DNA of 64,000 nucleotides from Clostridiaceae bacterium M8S5. GTDB taxonomy: Bacteria > Bacillota > Clostridia > Tissierellales > MCWD3. Positions 51,524 through 61,229 of the stretch are shown here, piece after piece. The notes under the pieces are model-generated. The model was not told the origin of the DNA. It was given only the letters and a program-made list of their open reading frames with translations, and searched no databases. A program made the position numbers and the translations under genes. Where the stretch lies: the NCBI GenBank assembly GCA_029227815.1, contig CP118523.1:2356001-2420000 (forward strand), read 5' to 3'. The first letter of the stretch is position 1; each line of letters starts with the position of its first letter.

Positions 51524-52225
51524 TTATTCTAATTGTGTCAACGCTTTATTCAATTTCTCTATAGCTTTCTTTTCAATTCTCGATACGTACGACCTGGAAA
51601 TTCCTAGGTTTTTAGCTATTTCTCTTTGTGTTTTGTCTCCTACGTTTGTTAGTCCATATCTTAACTGAATTATTGTTTTTTCTCTTCCTTTTAATACTTT
51701 GCTCATTTTTCTGTATAACTTCTTTATCTGTATTTGTAGATGTACTTTGTCTACTACCTCATCTACATCTGAGCCTAATATATCTATTAATGAAATTTCA
51801 TTACCTTCTTTGTCTACTCCTATTGGGTCGTGTAATGATACTTCTGACTTTATCTTTTTGTCTGCTCTTATTGTCATTAAAATTTCATTATCTATACATC
51901 TTGCAGCATATGTTGCTAATCTACTTCCTTTATTTCTATCAAATGTTGATATGGCTTTGATTAAGCCTATTGTACCTATAGATATCAAATCATCTGTCTC
52001 TCTGTTGGTATTGTTGTATTTCTTTACTATATGTGCTACGAGTCGTAAGTTTCTTTGTATCAATATATTTTTAGCTTCTTCATCTCCTTGCTCTAATAGC
52101 AAAATATACTTTTCTTCTTCTTCTTTTGTCAATGGTTCTGGAAATGAATTCGCATTAGATATATAGCCTACAAAAAATAAATATGGCTTCAATAATTGCA
52201 CAAAATTAATAATGAAGCTCAACAT
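51524..52225 (-). CDS. sigK: Sporulation sigma factor SigK, intact copy
   Basis: The 233-residue mother-cell sigma factor has region 2 (AHIVKKYNNTNRETDDLISIGTIGLIKAI, ATYAARCIDNEILM), the diagnostic VSLHDPIGVDKEGNEISLID and region 4 helix-turn-helix KTQREIAKNLGISRSYVSRIEKKAI. The ATG at 52225 has GGAGGTG 9 bases ahead. The N-terminal 20-25 residues are hydrophobic (FIINFVQLLKPYLFFVGY), like a pro-sequence. The gene is complete here, with no skin-type interruption. A second truncated copy lies at 40189-40499. Confidence 0.95.
   Translation of the reverse strand: MLSFIINFVQLLKPYLFFVGYISNANSFPEPLTKEEEEKYILLLEQGDEEAKNILIQRNLRLVAHIVKKYNNTNRETDDLISIGTIGLIKAISTFDRNKGSRLATYAARCIDNEILMTIRADKKIKSEVSLHDPIGVDKEGNEISLIDILGSDVDEVVDKVHLQIQIKKLYRKMSKVLKGREKTIIQLRYGLTNVGDKTQREIAKNLGISRSYVSRIEKKAIEKLNKALTQLE
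51587..51595. other. Putative attachment-site core within sigK
   Basis: GTACGACCT, shared with 40189-40197. It encodes the RSY codons of the sigma region 4.2 recognition helix. Left of it the two copies diverge completely; right of it they are nearly identical. Confidence 0.45.
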
Positions 52226-52337
52226 AAAACGCACACCTCCATCATATACCCACATACTAATGATATGCTGATATTTGTGAAAATGTGCATGTACTCCCAA
52301 TCTTTAATCAAAACTACTTGGTCTTTTTTTAAAAACA

Positions 52338-53291
52338 CTATTTCCCTAATAGTTTATTTACATCTTTTATTAAAATAGATATTGTCCCATCTACATTGTT
52401 TATGAATTCTATTTTTTCTGAATTTCCTATATAGTCATACGGAAGCTTAATCTCTACTCCTGTGTCTGTAACTATTTTTTGTTTCTTAAATACTTTTTCT
52501 TTCTTGTCTTCGCTTATTGTGATGTTTTGATCATCTAAACCTTTATTCTCTAACTCCGCGATGTAGCTTTGCTTTAATTCTTCGTCTCCTTTAAACATCT
52601 TGGTCGCAACTTTTTCTATGTTCATAGTATCTTCTTCGTCTATGTTTTCAACCACTATTTTCTTTACTTCCATTATCTTAGATACATCATCGTCATAGTA
52701 CTTCTTTACAAATTTTTTAGATGTTTTATTTAGTATTGCTATTTTTTCTTTTTCTGTTAATCCTGTATCACATTTAAGAAAATATTTAGACATGTAGTAA
52801 TCTTTTACTCCGTCGATATCATATTCTTTTTCTTTTAAGTTTATCTGCATGCTTTCTAAATTGATTATAAAAGCTTCGCTGATTTTTTGATTGATGTTTG
52901 GTAACGCTGTTTTTTGCTTTATTATTGTGTTCACTTTCTTTTCTCCATCCTGCTCTACATAATGGATGTACGAATCACTATATGCAAGCTTTAAGAAACA
53001 TAGATACTTTTGCTCTGCTTCTTCCATAAGTACAAATATACAATCTCCAGACGGTATTGATACATTTTGTAACATATAATCATATAGCTTTTTTGCAATC
53101 TCTGTTGTAATATCTATAAACGAGTTGCTGTCTTCTTTTAACTTTAAACACCAATCAATAATTTCATGACTTTCCTCTGTTATTGTAGCTTCTTTTAGAT
53201 CTGCATCTACTGTAATTTTTTCTAGATGTGTTAGTATAAATTCTATAATGTCTTCGTTTAACTGTAACTCTATATCTGATAGTATTGGCAT
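52338..53291 (-). CDS. Nucleoid-associated protein, NdpA/YejK (NA37) family
   Basis: The 317-residue protein resembles the 37-kDa nucleoid-associated family. It has an N-terminal LSDIELQLNEDIIEFILTHLEK followed by SFIDITTEIAKKLYDYM, a central FIINLESMQINLKEKEYDIDGVKDYYMSKYFL and a C-terminal strand-rich part. It probably binds DNA or holds a protective role. It lies just upstream of sigK on the same strand and 79 bases after the penicillin-binding protein gene. The family call is from motif memory and is moderately sure. Confidence 0.6.
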   Translation of the reverse strand: MPILSDIELQLNEDIIEFILTHLEKITVDADLKEATITEESHEIIDWCLKLKEDSNSFIDITTEIAKKLYDYMLQNVSIPSGDCIFVLMEEAEQKYLCFLKLAYSDSYIHYVEQDGEKKVNTIIKQKTALPNINQKISEAFIINLESMQINLKEKEYDIDGVKDYYMSKYFLKCDTGLTEKEKIAILNKTSKKFVKKYYDDDVSKIMEVKKIVVENIDEEDTMNIEKVATKMFKGDEELKQSYIAELENKGLDDQNITISEDKKEKVFKKQKIVTDTGVEIKLPYDYIGNSEKIEFINNVDGTISILIKDVNKLLGK

Positions 53292-53369
53292 ACCTGTGTT
53301 TGTATCTAATATATGAACTATACTCTTACTTATTATGATAATTACTCCCCCTTTAGTTCATAGCCTTTT

Positions 53370-55019
53370 TTAGTCTATTTTATCTATTGCTTTAATAACC
53401 TCCTCAAATACGCTTCCAGCATATTTTCCACCTGAAGATTTGTTTTCATATAGTACTGTAACTACGTATTTTGGCTCTTCAAATCCATAAAATCCTGAAA
53501 ACCAAGAGTGGTTTATATTTTTCCCATTTAATGTAGCTTGAGCTGTGCCCGTTTTTCCTCCAGCATCAACGCTAACATATTCTTTTGCTGTTCCATCTGT
53601 TATTACTTTTTTAAGCAAGTCTTTTATTATATCTGAGTATTTAGAGTCATATATTCTAATATCTTTATCTCTAGGTATCTCTTTCGCTACATACCCATCG
53701 TCAAGAACTAAAGCTTTAAGTAATGACATATTCTTTTGCATACCATCATTTGCAACTGTTAGCATCATATTTGTGATTTGTAGTGGTGTTACTTCTATAT
53801 TACCTTGGCCTATTGATATATTTCCTATTGCAGGACCTAATAATTCGTTTTTTACTGGTAGATTACCATTGATTTCTTCCTCTGAAAGTCCTATATTAAC
53901 TTTCTGTCCAAGTCCAAACCTCTTTGCTGTATCTATTATAACTTTACCGCCAAGTCGCTTGCCTAACTGTATAAATGCACAGTTACAGGAATCACAAAAT
54001 GCTTCTTCTATATTTATATTTCCATGTCCACCTTCTTTATAGGTGTGACACTTTATGCTTATATTACCTATATCTTGTGAACCATCGCAAGTAAAAATCT
54101 CATCAAAGTTTATCACATCATTTTCAAGTGCTGCTAATAAGACTACTATTTTAAACACTGATGCTGGAGGATATCCTACTCGTATACATTTGTTGAAAAA
54201 AGCCATTGAATCTTTATTGTTAACTGCTCTTACATTAGTTTGGTCAAAATTTGGTCTGCTCGCCATAGCTAATATATCTCCATTACTTGCATCTGCTACT
54301 ATTATAGATCCATCCATTTTTCTGTTATCCATTATTTCTTCTACTGCTTTTTGAAACTCTTTGTCTATTGTTAATTGGATTGAGTTAACTATTTTTTCTA
54401 TTGATTTATTGACTTTCTGGTATCCTAAACCTGGTATCATTCTATTTTTACCATCAACACTAAATCTAATCGTTTGATAAGTCTTATTTGCAGTTAAAAG
54501 TTCATTCTGTGCTTTCTCAAACCCTGAAACTCCAATATTTTCACTTTTTTTTACGTAACCTATAACATGAGATAATAAGTTATTTTTATCGTATCTGCTT
54601 ACTTGTTCTAACATTATTATATTTCTTGGTTTCTCTAAATCTGTTTTTTTATCTATTGGTACTTTTATCATGCTTCCTTTGCTTGAAGCTAATTCTTTTA
54701 GTTCATCATCTGACATATTTGATACTGATTTTATATAATCATAGCTTGCTTTATCTCTAAATAATATATCTTTTAACACATAACACACATCATCTTTTAC
54801 CACATTAGTTAGTGGCTTCATATTTCTATCAAATATATTCCCTCTAGGAGGCTTTACCACTATCTCGCTTATTCTTTGTTTATCTGCCTTAGCTTGATAC
54901 TCTGCTCCTTTGACTATTTGTATAAAGCCTAATCTTGCTATCAATAATGCAAATGATAAGAATGCTAATGATATAAAGAAAACATATCTACTAGTATCTC
55001 TCTTTTTTTCTCTCTTCAT
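53370..55019 (-). CDS. Class B penicillin-binding protein (transpeptidase), SpoVD/PBP2-like
   Basis: The roughly 549-residue peptidoglycan transpeptidase has a short cytoplasmic tail, one membrane helix (about 13-33), a PBP dimerisation domain (RISEIVVKPPRGNIFDRN) and the catalytic domain. The nucleophile lies in PPASVFKI (SxxK), the second motif in SCNCAF (SxN) and the third in GGKTGTAQ (KTG). The ATG at 55019 has GGGGGTG ahead; an ATG 8 codons upstream does not. Next to sigK a sporulation or cortex role is plausible but inferred. Confidence 0.85.
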   Translation of the reverse strand: MKREKKRDTSRYVFFISLAFLSFALLIARLGFIQIVKGAEYQAKADKQRISEIVVKPPRGNIFDRNMKPLTNVVKDDVCYVLKDILFRDKASYDYIKSVSNMSDDELKELASSKGSMIKVPIDKKTDLEKPRNIIMLEQVSRYDKNNLLSHVIGYVKKSENIGVSGFEKAQNELLTANKTYQTIRFSVDGKNRMIPGLGYQKVNKSIEKIVNSIQLTIDKEFQKAVEEIMDNRKMDGSIIVADASNGDILAMASRPNFDQTNVRAVNNKDSMAFFNKCIRVGYPPASVFKIVVLLAALENDVINFDEIFTCDGSQDIGNISIKCHTYKEGGHGNINIEEAFCDSCNCAFIQLGKRLGGKVIIDTAKRFGLGQKVNIGLSEEEINGNLPVKNELLGPAIGNISIGQGNIEVTPLQITNMMLTVANDGMQKNMSLLKALVLDDGYVAKEIPRDKDIRIYDSKYSDIIKDLLKKVITDGTAKEYVSVDAGGKTGTAQATLNGKNINHSWFSGFYGFEEPKYVVTVLYENKSSGGKYAGSVFEEVIKAIDKID

Positions 55020-55090
55020 AAAAACACCCCCAAAACATATCATAACTTTATTATTATTGACAATATGTTTTGAAGATATAAGTAATCAGT

Positions 55091-55729
55091 TTATTTATAT
55101 AATGCTTCTTTTTCTTTTATTATTGATTTAATCTTTGTTACAAGTATATCTACTCCTACTTCGTTGTAGCCACCTTCAGGTATAATAATATCTGCATATT
55201 TTTTTGTTGGCTCTATGAATTGCATGTGGCCTGGTCTTACTGTAGTCATATATTGTTCTATAACTGATTCTAGCGTTCTTCCTCTTTGGTTTATATCTCT
55301 TATTATTCTTCTAATAATTCTTACATCTGAATCTGTATCTACAAAAACCTTTATATCTAGCATATCTCTTATATCTTTATTTTCTAATATCATAAAACCT
55401 TCTATTATTATTATATCTTTTGGATCTATTTTTTCTGTTTCTTCTATCCTATTATGAATTGAAAAATCGTATATTGGTTTCTCAATACTTTTTCCATTTA
55501 ACAAATCTTTAAGATGACTTATTAGTAAATCATTATCAAACGCAAAAGGATGATCGTAATTAGTCTTACACCTTTCGTCTGGTGTAAGGTCACTCTGGTC
55601 TTTATAGTAAGAATCGTGCTCTATGATTGCTATATTCTTTTTAGGTAGTGATTTAAAAATAGACGAAGCTACTGTACTTTTACCAGAGCCTGTACCACCT
55701 GTTATTCCTATTAAAATAGGTTTACTCAT
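55091..55729 (-). CDS. udk: Uridine kinase
   Basis: The 212-residue P-loop kinase has Walker [10 protein letters not shown] (residues 10-18), then [16 protein letters not shown] and the LID-type [17 protein letters not shown] with [11 protein letters not shown]. It phosphorylates uridine and cytidine in pyrimidine salvage. The stop-to-start spacing with the U32 gene is 2 bases, continuing a conserved trmR-trhP-udk order. Confidence 0.9.
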   Translation of the reverse strand: MSKPILIGITGGTGSGKSTVASSIFKSLPKKNIAIIEHDSYYKDQSDLTPDERCKTNYDHPFAFDNDLLISHLKDLLNGKSIEKPIYDFSIHNRIEETEKIDPKDIIIIEGFMILENKDIRDMLDIKVFVDTDSDVRIIRRIIRDINQRGRTLESVIEQYMTTVRPGHMQFIEPTKKYADIIIPEGGYNEVGVDILVTKIKSIIKEKEALYK

Positions 55730-55731
55730 GT

Positions 55732-56964
55732 TTATTCCTCCCTTGGTTTTCTTATGATATCATACTTACTTACTGGTCTTGCTACTTTTAATTTGTATAT
55801 TTGCTGAGCATGTGGTGCCGACTCTATTTCTTTATCGTTTTTGTCCCATAGTTTCTCTATCTTTTGTGTGAACATTTCTTTATTTGGTCCAAAGATTTCA
55901 ACCCCATCACCTACTAATACTCTATTTCTTTGCTCTACTGTAGCAATTTTTGTTTCTTCGTCATAATCAAGTATTAATCCTACAAAATCATAATTTCTAA
56001 TATATGAACTTGATGTATATAGTTGATCCTCTCCTGTTGGCTTGCCATAATAAAAGCCTTTTGTAAAGTCTCTATGGCTAACTTTTTTTAGTTCATCGAA
56101 CCATTCACTATTAAATTTATACGAATCTTGATTTTTCATGTAATTATCTATAACCATCCTGTACGCTCTAACTACAGCAGCTACATAATATACACTTTTC
56201 ATTCTTCCTTCTATTTTCAGACTTGTTATACCACTCTTGATCATATCGGGTATACTATTAATCATACATAAATCCTTTGAATTAAATATGTAAGTTCCTC
56301 TTTCATCTTCATATATTGGATAGTATTCGTTTGGTCTTTGCTCTTCTACTAGATTGTATTTCCATCTACAAGCTTGAGCACATTCACCTTTGTTAGCATC
56401 TCTATTTGTCATATAGTTACTAAGAAGACATCTTCCCGAATATGATATACACATAGCTCCGTGAATAAATGCTTCTATTTCTAGCTCTTTTGGTGTGTTT
56501 TCATTGATGTATTGAATTTCTTCTAATGACAACTCCCTAGCAACTACTATCCTTTTAACTCCTTGTTTATACCAAAAACTCGCTGCTGCATAATTTGTAG
56601 CATTCGCCTGTGTACTTAAATGTATTTCCATATCAGGTGCATTTTCTTTAACTATCTCTATAACTCCTGGATCTGATACTATTACAGCATCTACATTTAT
56701 TTCATCTAGTTGCTTTACATACTCAGGTAAACATGCCAAATCCTCATTATGAGGTATTATGTTAAGTGTAACATATACTTTTTTATCTCTTTTATGAGCA
56801 AACTCTACGCCTTCCTTCATTTGATCTATACTAAAGTTTTTGGCTTGTGCTCTAAGTCCAAATATTTGACCTCCTAAATAAACTGCATCTGCTCCATATA
56901 TTATTGCCATCTTTAATTTATCTAAATTACCTGCTGGAGCTAATAGCTCAACTTTATTATTCAT
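55732..56964 (-). CDS. trhP: U32-family tRNA hydroxylation protein (TrhP/YrrO-like)
   Basis: The 410-residue protein has the U32 signature: [26 protein letters not shown] at the start, [35 protein letters not shown] (four conserved Cys, an iron-sulfur-type site) and [14 protein letters not shown]. TrhP proteins make 5-hydroxyuridine at tRNA position 34 using prephenate. The adjacent methyltransferase uses that product. Its start overlaps the trmR stop by one base. Confidence 0.85.
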   Translation of the reverse strand: MNNKVELLAPAGNLDKLKMAIIYGADAVYLGGQIFGLRAQAKNFSIDQMKEGVEFAHKRDKKVYVTLNIIPHNEDLACLPEYVKQLDEINVDAVIVSDPGVIEIVKENAPDMEIHLSTQANATNYAAASFWYKQGVKRIVVARELSLEEIQYINENTPKELEIEAFIHGAMCISYSGRCLLSNYMTNRDANKGECAQACRWKYNLVEEQRPNEYYPIYEDERGTYIFNSKDLCMINSIPDMIKSGITSLKIEGRMKSVYYVAAVVRAYRMVIDNYMKNQDSYKFNSEWFDELKKVSHRDFTKGFYYGKPTGEDQLYTSSSYIRNYDFVGLILDYDEETKIATVEQRNRVLVGDGVEIFGPNKEMFTQKIEKLWDKNDKEIESAPHAQQIYKLKVARPVSKYDIIRKPREE

Positions 56965-57620
56965 TATTTATCTCCTCTCCTGAGTGTTGTTATTGCAACT
57001 CCATCGCCTATAGGTATAATGCAAGATTCAAACTTATCATCATTGCATATATAATCTAAGTAAGTTCTCATCTTACGCACTATAGTTCTTTGTCTTCTAG
57101 GTACAAGTTCATCATTTGCTATCATACCTTTATATAACACATTATCTGATACTATAACTCCATCCTTAGTTAAATATTTTAAACAATATGTTAAAAACTC
57201 CATGTACCTACTCTTCGCAGCATCTATAAATATGAAATCAAATTTTTCTTCTATTTTTGGCAAAATCTCTTCTGCCTCTCCATTGACGATTGTTATCTTG
57301 TCTTCGAATCCATTTGCTTTTACATTTATAGTTGCTAACTCAATCATTTCTTGTCTTCTCTCTATTGTTATTATCTTTCCTTCTCTATCCATACAATATG
57401 CCATCAAAATAGAAGAATACCCTATCGCAGTTCCTATTTCAAGTATTCTAACTGGTTTTTTTATGCTCATAAGCACCTTTAACATCTGTGCCACTTCGGG
57501 ATGTATTATTGGTACGTTATGCTCTTTGGCATACTGCTCAAGCTTTTTCAACTCATTATTGTTTTCTGGTATTACCTTTTGAATATAATCTATAACATAT
57601 TGTTTGTTTATGTATTCCAT
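56964..57620 (-). CDS. trmR: tRNA 5-hydroxyuridine methyltransferase
   Basis: The 218-residue class I O-methyltransferase has VRILEIGTAIGYSSILMAY (SAM motif I), KIITIERR, FDFIFIDAAKSRYMEFL with the metal-binding Asp, and VIVSDNVLY. It is the homologue of B. subtilis YrrM/TrmR, which converts ho5U34 to mo5U34. Coupling to TrhP by a one-base overlap puts both steps of one modification pathway side by side. Confidence 0.85.
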   Translation of the reverse strand: MEYINKQYVIDYIQKVIPENNNELKKLEQYAKEHNVPIIHPEVAQMLKVLMSIKKPVRILEIGTAIGYSSILMAYCMDREGKIITIERRQEMIELATINVKANGFEDKITIVNGEAEEILPKIEEKFDFIFIDAAKSRYMEFLTYCLKYLTKDGVIVSDNVLYKGMIANDELVPRRQRTIVRKMRTYLDYICNDDKFESCIIPIGDGVAITTLRRGDK

Positions 57621-57687
57621 TAATTTCCCTCACTTTACACATGAATGTTTATCTCTTAATACTTTATTACATTCTGATACAGTCCTC

Positions 57688-57717
57688 GGGGGTGTCTTTT
57701 AGACACCCCCTTTTTTT
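57688..57717 (+). terminator. Strong hairpin with T-tract in plus orientation
   Basis: The 10-bp arms GGGGGTGTCT/AGACACCCCC are followed by TTTTTTT on the plus strand. It lies in the minus-strand spacer between mltG and trmR, with no plus-strand gene before it. On the minus strand the stem has no T-run, so it would not be an efficient terminator there. Confidence 0.7.
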
Positions 57718-57726
57718 ATTCAAATG

Positions 57727-58794
57727 TTAATTCTTTTGCTTTGCAGATTTTTTTGCTATTAGAAAATCTTTATAATTATTTGTGAATGTATGTTTACCTT
57801 TATCATAATCTGTTAGAACAAAGTATAAATAATCTGTATTATCAGGATTTACTGACGCCACTATAGATTTTAAACCTGGTGATGCTATCGGTCCTATAGG
57901 TAATCCATCATTTATATAAGTATTGTATGGAGATTTGATTTTGGTATCTGCTGTACTTAATTTAGGTTTCCTTTCACCTAATGCGTATTGAACTGTAGCA
58001 CATGAACCTAATCTCATTTTTATTCCCAATCTGTTATAAAATACGCTAGCTACTATTGGTCTTTCTTCATCTGATTTTGTCTCTCTTTCTACAATAGATG
58101 CCATCGTTATCAAATCATGTATATTAAAATCTTTGTATAGTTTTTTCCCTTTTATTTCTTTATCATATATTTTCATAAATTCATCTAACATTTTCTCTAT
58201 AACATCTACTTCAGTAGATTCTGCATAAACTTCATATGTGTTAGGAAATAAGTAGCCTTCTAGCCCTTGTCCTTGAGGTACGTCTTTTAAAAACTCGTAT
58301 TTATCTTTATACTTGCTAGCATCTGATGCTAACTTTAGGAAATTATCTTTATTAAAATCCTTAAGCACTTTTAGTTTATCTGCTATTTGCCTTATTTCAT
58401 ACCCTTCTGGTATAGTTATCGTCACTGATTCTTTATTTTTACCACCTTTTATTAAAGCAGCCATTAGTTCCTCTACTCCCATGCTTTTATTCAACACATA
58501 GGTACCAGCTTTATATTTACTACTAGTTTTCTTGTATCTTGATATTAATACAAAGAATTTTTCATTCTTAATCAAGTCACTCGTTTTTAATATACTAGCA
58601 ATATTAGCTGTTGAACTTCCATTTGGTATAACTATCTCTACGTCATTCGTATCTGTGCTTGATACTGGCATCATTAGGTAGTCATAATATTTCTTTGCTC
58701 CAAAAGCCACAGCTACTACAAATAACAGTAATACAATCAATATTATTTTTTTACTTTTCTTTTTATGTCCTATCATACCTTCTACGTTTCCCAT
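57727..58794 (-). CDS. mltG: Endolytic murein transglycosylase MltG
   Basis: The 355-residue protein has an N-terminal membrane helix, a LysM-like segment (VEIVIPNGSS) and the YceG catalytic domain: EGLEGYLFPNTYEVY, MASIVERETKSDEE (catalytic Glu), VFYNRLGIKMRLGSCATVQYA and SPYNTYINDGLPIGPIASPG. It cuts nascent glycan strands and so sets their length. AGGAGG precedes the ATG. Confidence 0.9.
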   Translation of the reverse strand: MGNVEGMIGHKKKSKKIILIVLLLFVVAVAFGAKKYYDYLMMPVSSTDTNDVEIVIPNGSSTANIASILKTSDLIKNEKFFVLISRYKKTSSKYKAGTYVLNKSMGVEELMAALIKGGKNKESVTITIPEGYEIRQIADKLKVLKDFNKDNFLKLASDASKYKDKYEFLKDVPQGQGLEGYLFPNTYEVYAESTEVDVIEKMLDEFMKIYDKEIKGKKLYKDFNIHDLITMASIVERETKSDEERPIVASVFYNRLGIKMRLGSCATVQYALGERKPKLSTADTKIKSPYNTYINDGLPIGPIASPGLKSIVASVNPDNTDYLYFVLTDYDKGKHTFTNNYKDFLIAKKSAKQKN

Positions 58795-58939
58795 TATAAT
58801 TCCTCCTAATACGGTATATATAAATTATATAATTTCACTAAATATAATACAAGCATATTAGTATTATTATTAGTTATTAGTATTTACACATTTACATATT
58901 ATATCACAAATCAACATGTTATTCTAATACATGTTATAA

Positions 58940-58971
58940 AAAAACTGTATCAAGATAATTCTTGATACAGT
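58940..58971 (-). terminator. Terminator after the YlbF-like gene
   Basis: Perfect 11-bp arms ACTGTATCAAG (58944-58954) and complement (58961-58971), followed on the minus strand by TTTTTTT. It separates the rnj/ylbF unit from mltG. Confidence 0.8.
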
Positions 58972-58982
58972 CAATTTTTCTA

Positions 58983-59321
58983 TTATTTGATGTATACATC
59001 ATTGTAAATAACATTATAAGCACTATTTATCAGCTCTGTTACTTTAGCCTCTGCCTCAAAAAATTCTTTTGTTGTTTTATTACTCATAAGAATATTTTCA
59101 AGTTCTTTTATTCTTTTTACAGCACTCTCATCTATTTGCGCACCATCATAGTACTTCTTTTGCATTGATGTCATTTTGTTTCTATAGTCTACTATCATTT
59201 TTTTAGATTCTGAGCTTTTAAATGCATTGTCATGTTTTATCTTATAATTCTTATATTCATCACTTTGTTTTATAGCCATAGCCATCTTTCGAGCTGCATC
59301 ATTAATATTCAATAGATCCAC
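58983..59321 (-). CDS. YlbF/YmcA-family protein
   Basis: The 112-residue helical protein contains the family pattern AARKMAMAIKQSDEYKNY, a central QKKYYDG segment and a C-terminal FFEAEAKVTELINSAYNVI. In B. subtilis YlbF with YmcA and YaaT modulates RNase Y. Here it lies 18 bases downstream of RNase J on the same strand, which suggests a link to RNA processing. Confidence 0.75.
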   Translation of the reverse strand: MDLLNINDAARKMAMAIKQSDEYKNYKIKHDNAFKSSESKKMIVDYRNKMTSMQKKYYDGAQIDESAVKRIKELENILMSNKTTKEFFEAEAKVTELINSAYNVIYNDVYIK

Positions 59322-59339
59322 CTCCGTAAAATAAGCTTA

Positions 59340-61004
59340 CTATACTTCCATAATTATAGGTAATATCATTGGATTTCTCTTTATTTTTTCGTATAAGAAA
59401 TCTCTTAAAGCATCTTTTATTCTAGTCTTTAATGTTGCCCAATCAGTAATTTTGTTTTTCTCGCATTCTTCTAGTACAGCTTTTACTATACTTCTAGCTT
59501 CATCCATTAAGTCTTCTGATTCTCTTACATAAACGAATCCTCTAGAAATTATATCTGGACCTGAAACTACCTTTCCATCTTCTTTTGTTATAGTTACTAC
59601 AATTACTATTAGGCCATCTTCTGATAAATGTTTTCGATCTCTTAAAACTATGTTTCCTACATCTCCAACGCCAAGTCCATCAACTAGTATTTTACCTGCT
59701 GTTACGCTAGAGTTAAACCTTCCTTTTTCATTTGTAAACTCCATAACAGCTCCATTTTTAGCGATAAATACGTTCTCTTCATCCATTCCTAATTCTTTAG
59801 CTAGCTCTGCATGTCTTTTTAGATGTCTATATTCACCATGTACTGGTATAAAAAACTTAGGCTTTATTAGGCTGTGTATAAGTTTTAGCTCTTCTTGGCA
59901 AGCATGGCCAGATACATGCACATCTGCCAACGCTTCGTATATAACATCTACTCCTTTTTTAAATAGCTGGTTTATAACCTTTGAAACGCCTTTTTCATTG
60001 CCTGGTATAGGAGTAGCTGATATAATTACTAAATCTCCTGGAAGCAATGTCATTTTTCTATGATCTGATGAAGCTAATCTTGAAAGTGCTGACATAGGCT
60101 CTCCTTGAGTTCCTGTTGTTATTACAACTATCTTATCTGTAGGATATTTGTTCATATCTCTAATGTCTATCAATGTACCTTCTGGGATGTCTAAGTATCC
60201 AAGCTCCATAGCTACCTTAGCTACATTAACCATACTTCGTCCCGATACAACTATTTTCCTATCAAACATAACTGCTGCATCTACTATCTGTTGGATTCTG
60301 TGTATATTTGATGCAAAAGTTGCTACTATAATTCTATGCTCTGCAGACATAAATATATTCTTAAAAGTTGTTCCAACCGTTCTCTCTGACATTGTATAAC
60401 CTTTTCGCTCTACGTTAGTACTATCAGCCATAAGCACTAGTACACCTTGTTTACCGAGCTCAGCAAACTTGTGCAGGTTAATAGCATCACCTTTTATAGG
60501 TGTATAGTCTATCTTAAAATCGCCTGTATGTACGATTAATCCTTCTGGTGTATGGATTGCAAGCGCTACTGAATCTGGAATACTATGAGTTGTTTTGATA
60601 AACTCTATATCAAAACAACCTAAACTTATAGTTTGATCAGGTTTCACTATATTAAGCTTAGGATTCTTTATACCACGCTCTTTTAGTTTGTATTCAACTA
60701 ATCCCAATGTCAATTTTGTCCCATAGATTGGTATATCCATCTTTTGCAATACATATGGTAATGCTCCAATATGATCCTCATGCCCATGAGTCAAAACTAT
60801 TCCTCTGATTTTTTCTTGATTTTTTTCTAGATATGATGAATCTGGTATAACAACATCAATACCTAGCATTTCTTCTTCTGGAAAACTCATACCACAATCT
60901 ATAACAATTATATCATTTTTGTATTCAATTACAGTCATATTTTTTCCAACTTCACATAGTCCACCTAACGGTATTATTTTTAGTTTTGGTGCTTTTTTTG
61001 CCAC
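59340..61004 (-). CDS. rnj: Ribonuclease J
   Basis: The 554-residue metallo-beta-lactamase/beta-CASP RNase has the motif LTHGHEDHIGALPYVL (HxHxDH), THSIPDSVALAI, HTGDFKIDYTPI and VHVSGHACQEEL plus PVHGEYRHLKRH in the CASP part, with a C-terminal RNase J tail. It does 5'-3' exo- and endonucleolytic mRNA and rRNA processing. The start is GTG at 61004 with AAGGAGTG about 7 bases before it. Confidence 0.95.
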   Translation of the reverse strand: MAKKAPKLKIIPLGGLCEVGKNMTVIEYKNDIIVIDCGMSFPEEEMLGIDVVIPDSSYLEKNQEKIRGIVLTHGHEDHIGALPYVLQKMDIPIYGTKLTLGLVEYKLKERGIKNPKLNIVKPDQTISLGCFDIEFIKTTHSIPDSVALAIHTPEGLIVHTGDFKIDYTPIKGDAINLHKFAELGKQGVLVLMADSTNVERKGYTMSERTVGTTFKNIFMSAEHRIIVATFASNIHRIQQIVDAAVMFDRKIVVSGRSMVNVAKVAMELGYLDIPEGTLIDIRDMNKYPTDKIVVITTGTQGEPMSALSRLASSDHRKMTLLPGDLVIISATPIPGNEKGVSKVINQLFKKGVDVIYEALADVHVSGHACQEELKLIHSLIKPKFFIPVHGEYRHLKRHAELAKELGMDEENVFIAKNGAVMEFTNEKGRFNSSVTAGKILVDGLGVGDVGNIVLRDRKHLSEDGLIVIVVTITKEDGKVVSGPDIISRGFVYVRESEDLMDEARSIVKAVLEECEKNKITDWATLKTRIKDALRDFLYEKIKRNPMILPIIMEV

Positions 61005-61201
61005 CGTATCACACTCCTTCTGTATTTCACTATATTTAATATTATATAATCAACCAATTTGTACTTTTACAATATTGGTTTAAGTAAATATATTTCATGT
61101 GTATTATTAGATACTACTATTTTATCCATAAAGAACATTTATCATAAATATTTTTCTACTTATAAATATGATACGAAATCCCTGTTAGTTTTGCTATCCC
61201 A

Positions 61202-61229
61202 AAAAAATAAATCCCTCTAGGGACTTATT
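61202..61229 (-). terminator. fur terminator overlapping the stop codon
   Basis: Arms AATAAATCCCT (61206-61216) and AGGGACTTATT (61219-61229) pair with one G-U, and seven or more T follow on the minus strand. The left half of the hairpin in the RNA contains the fur stop codon. Confidence 0.8.
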
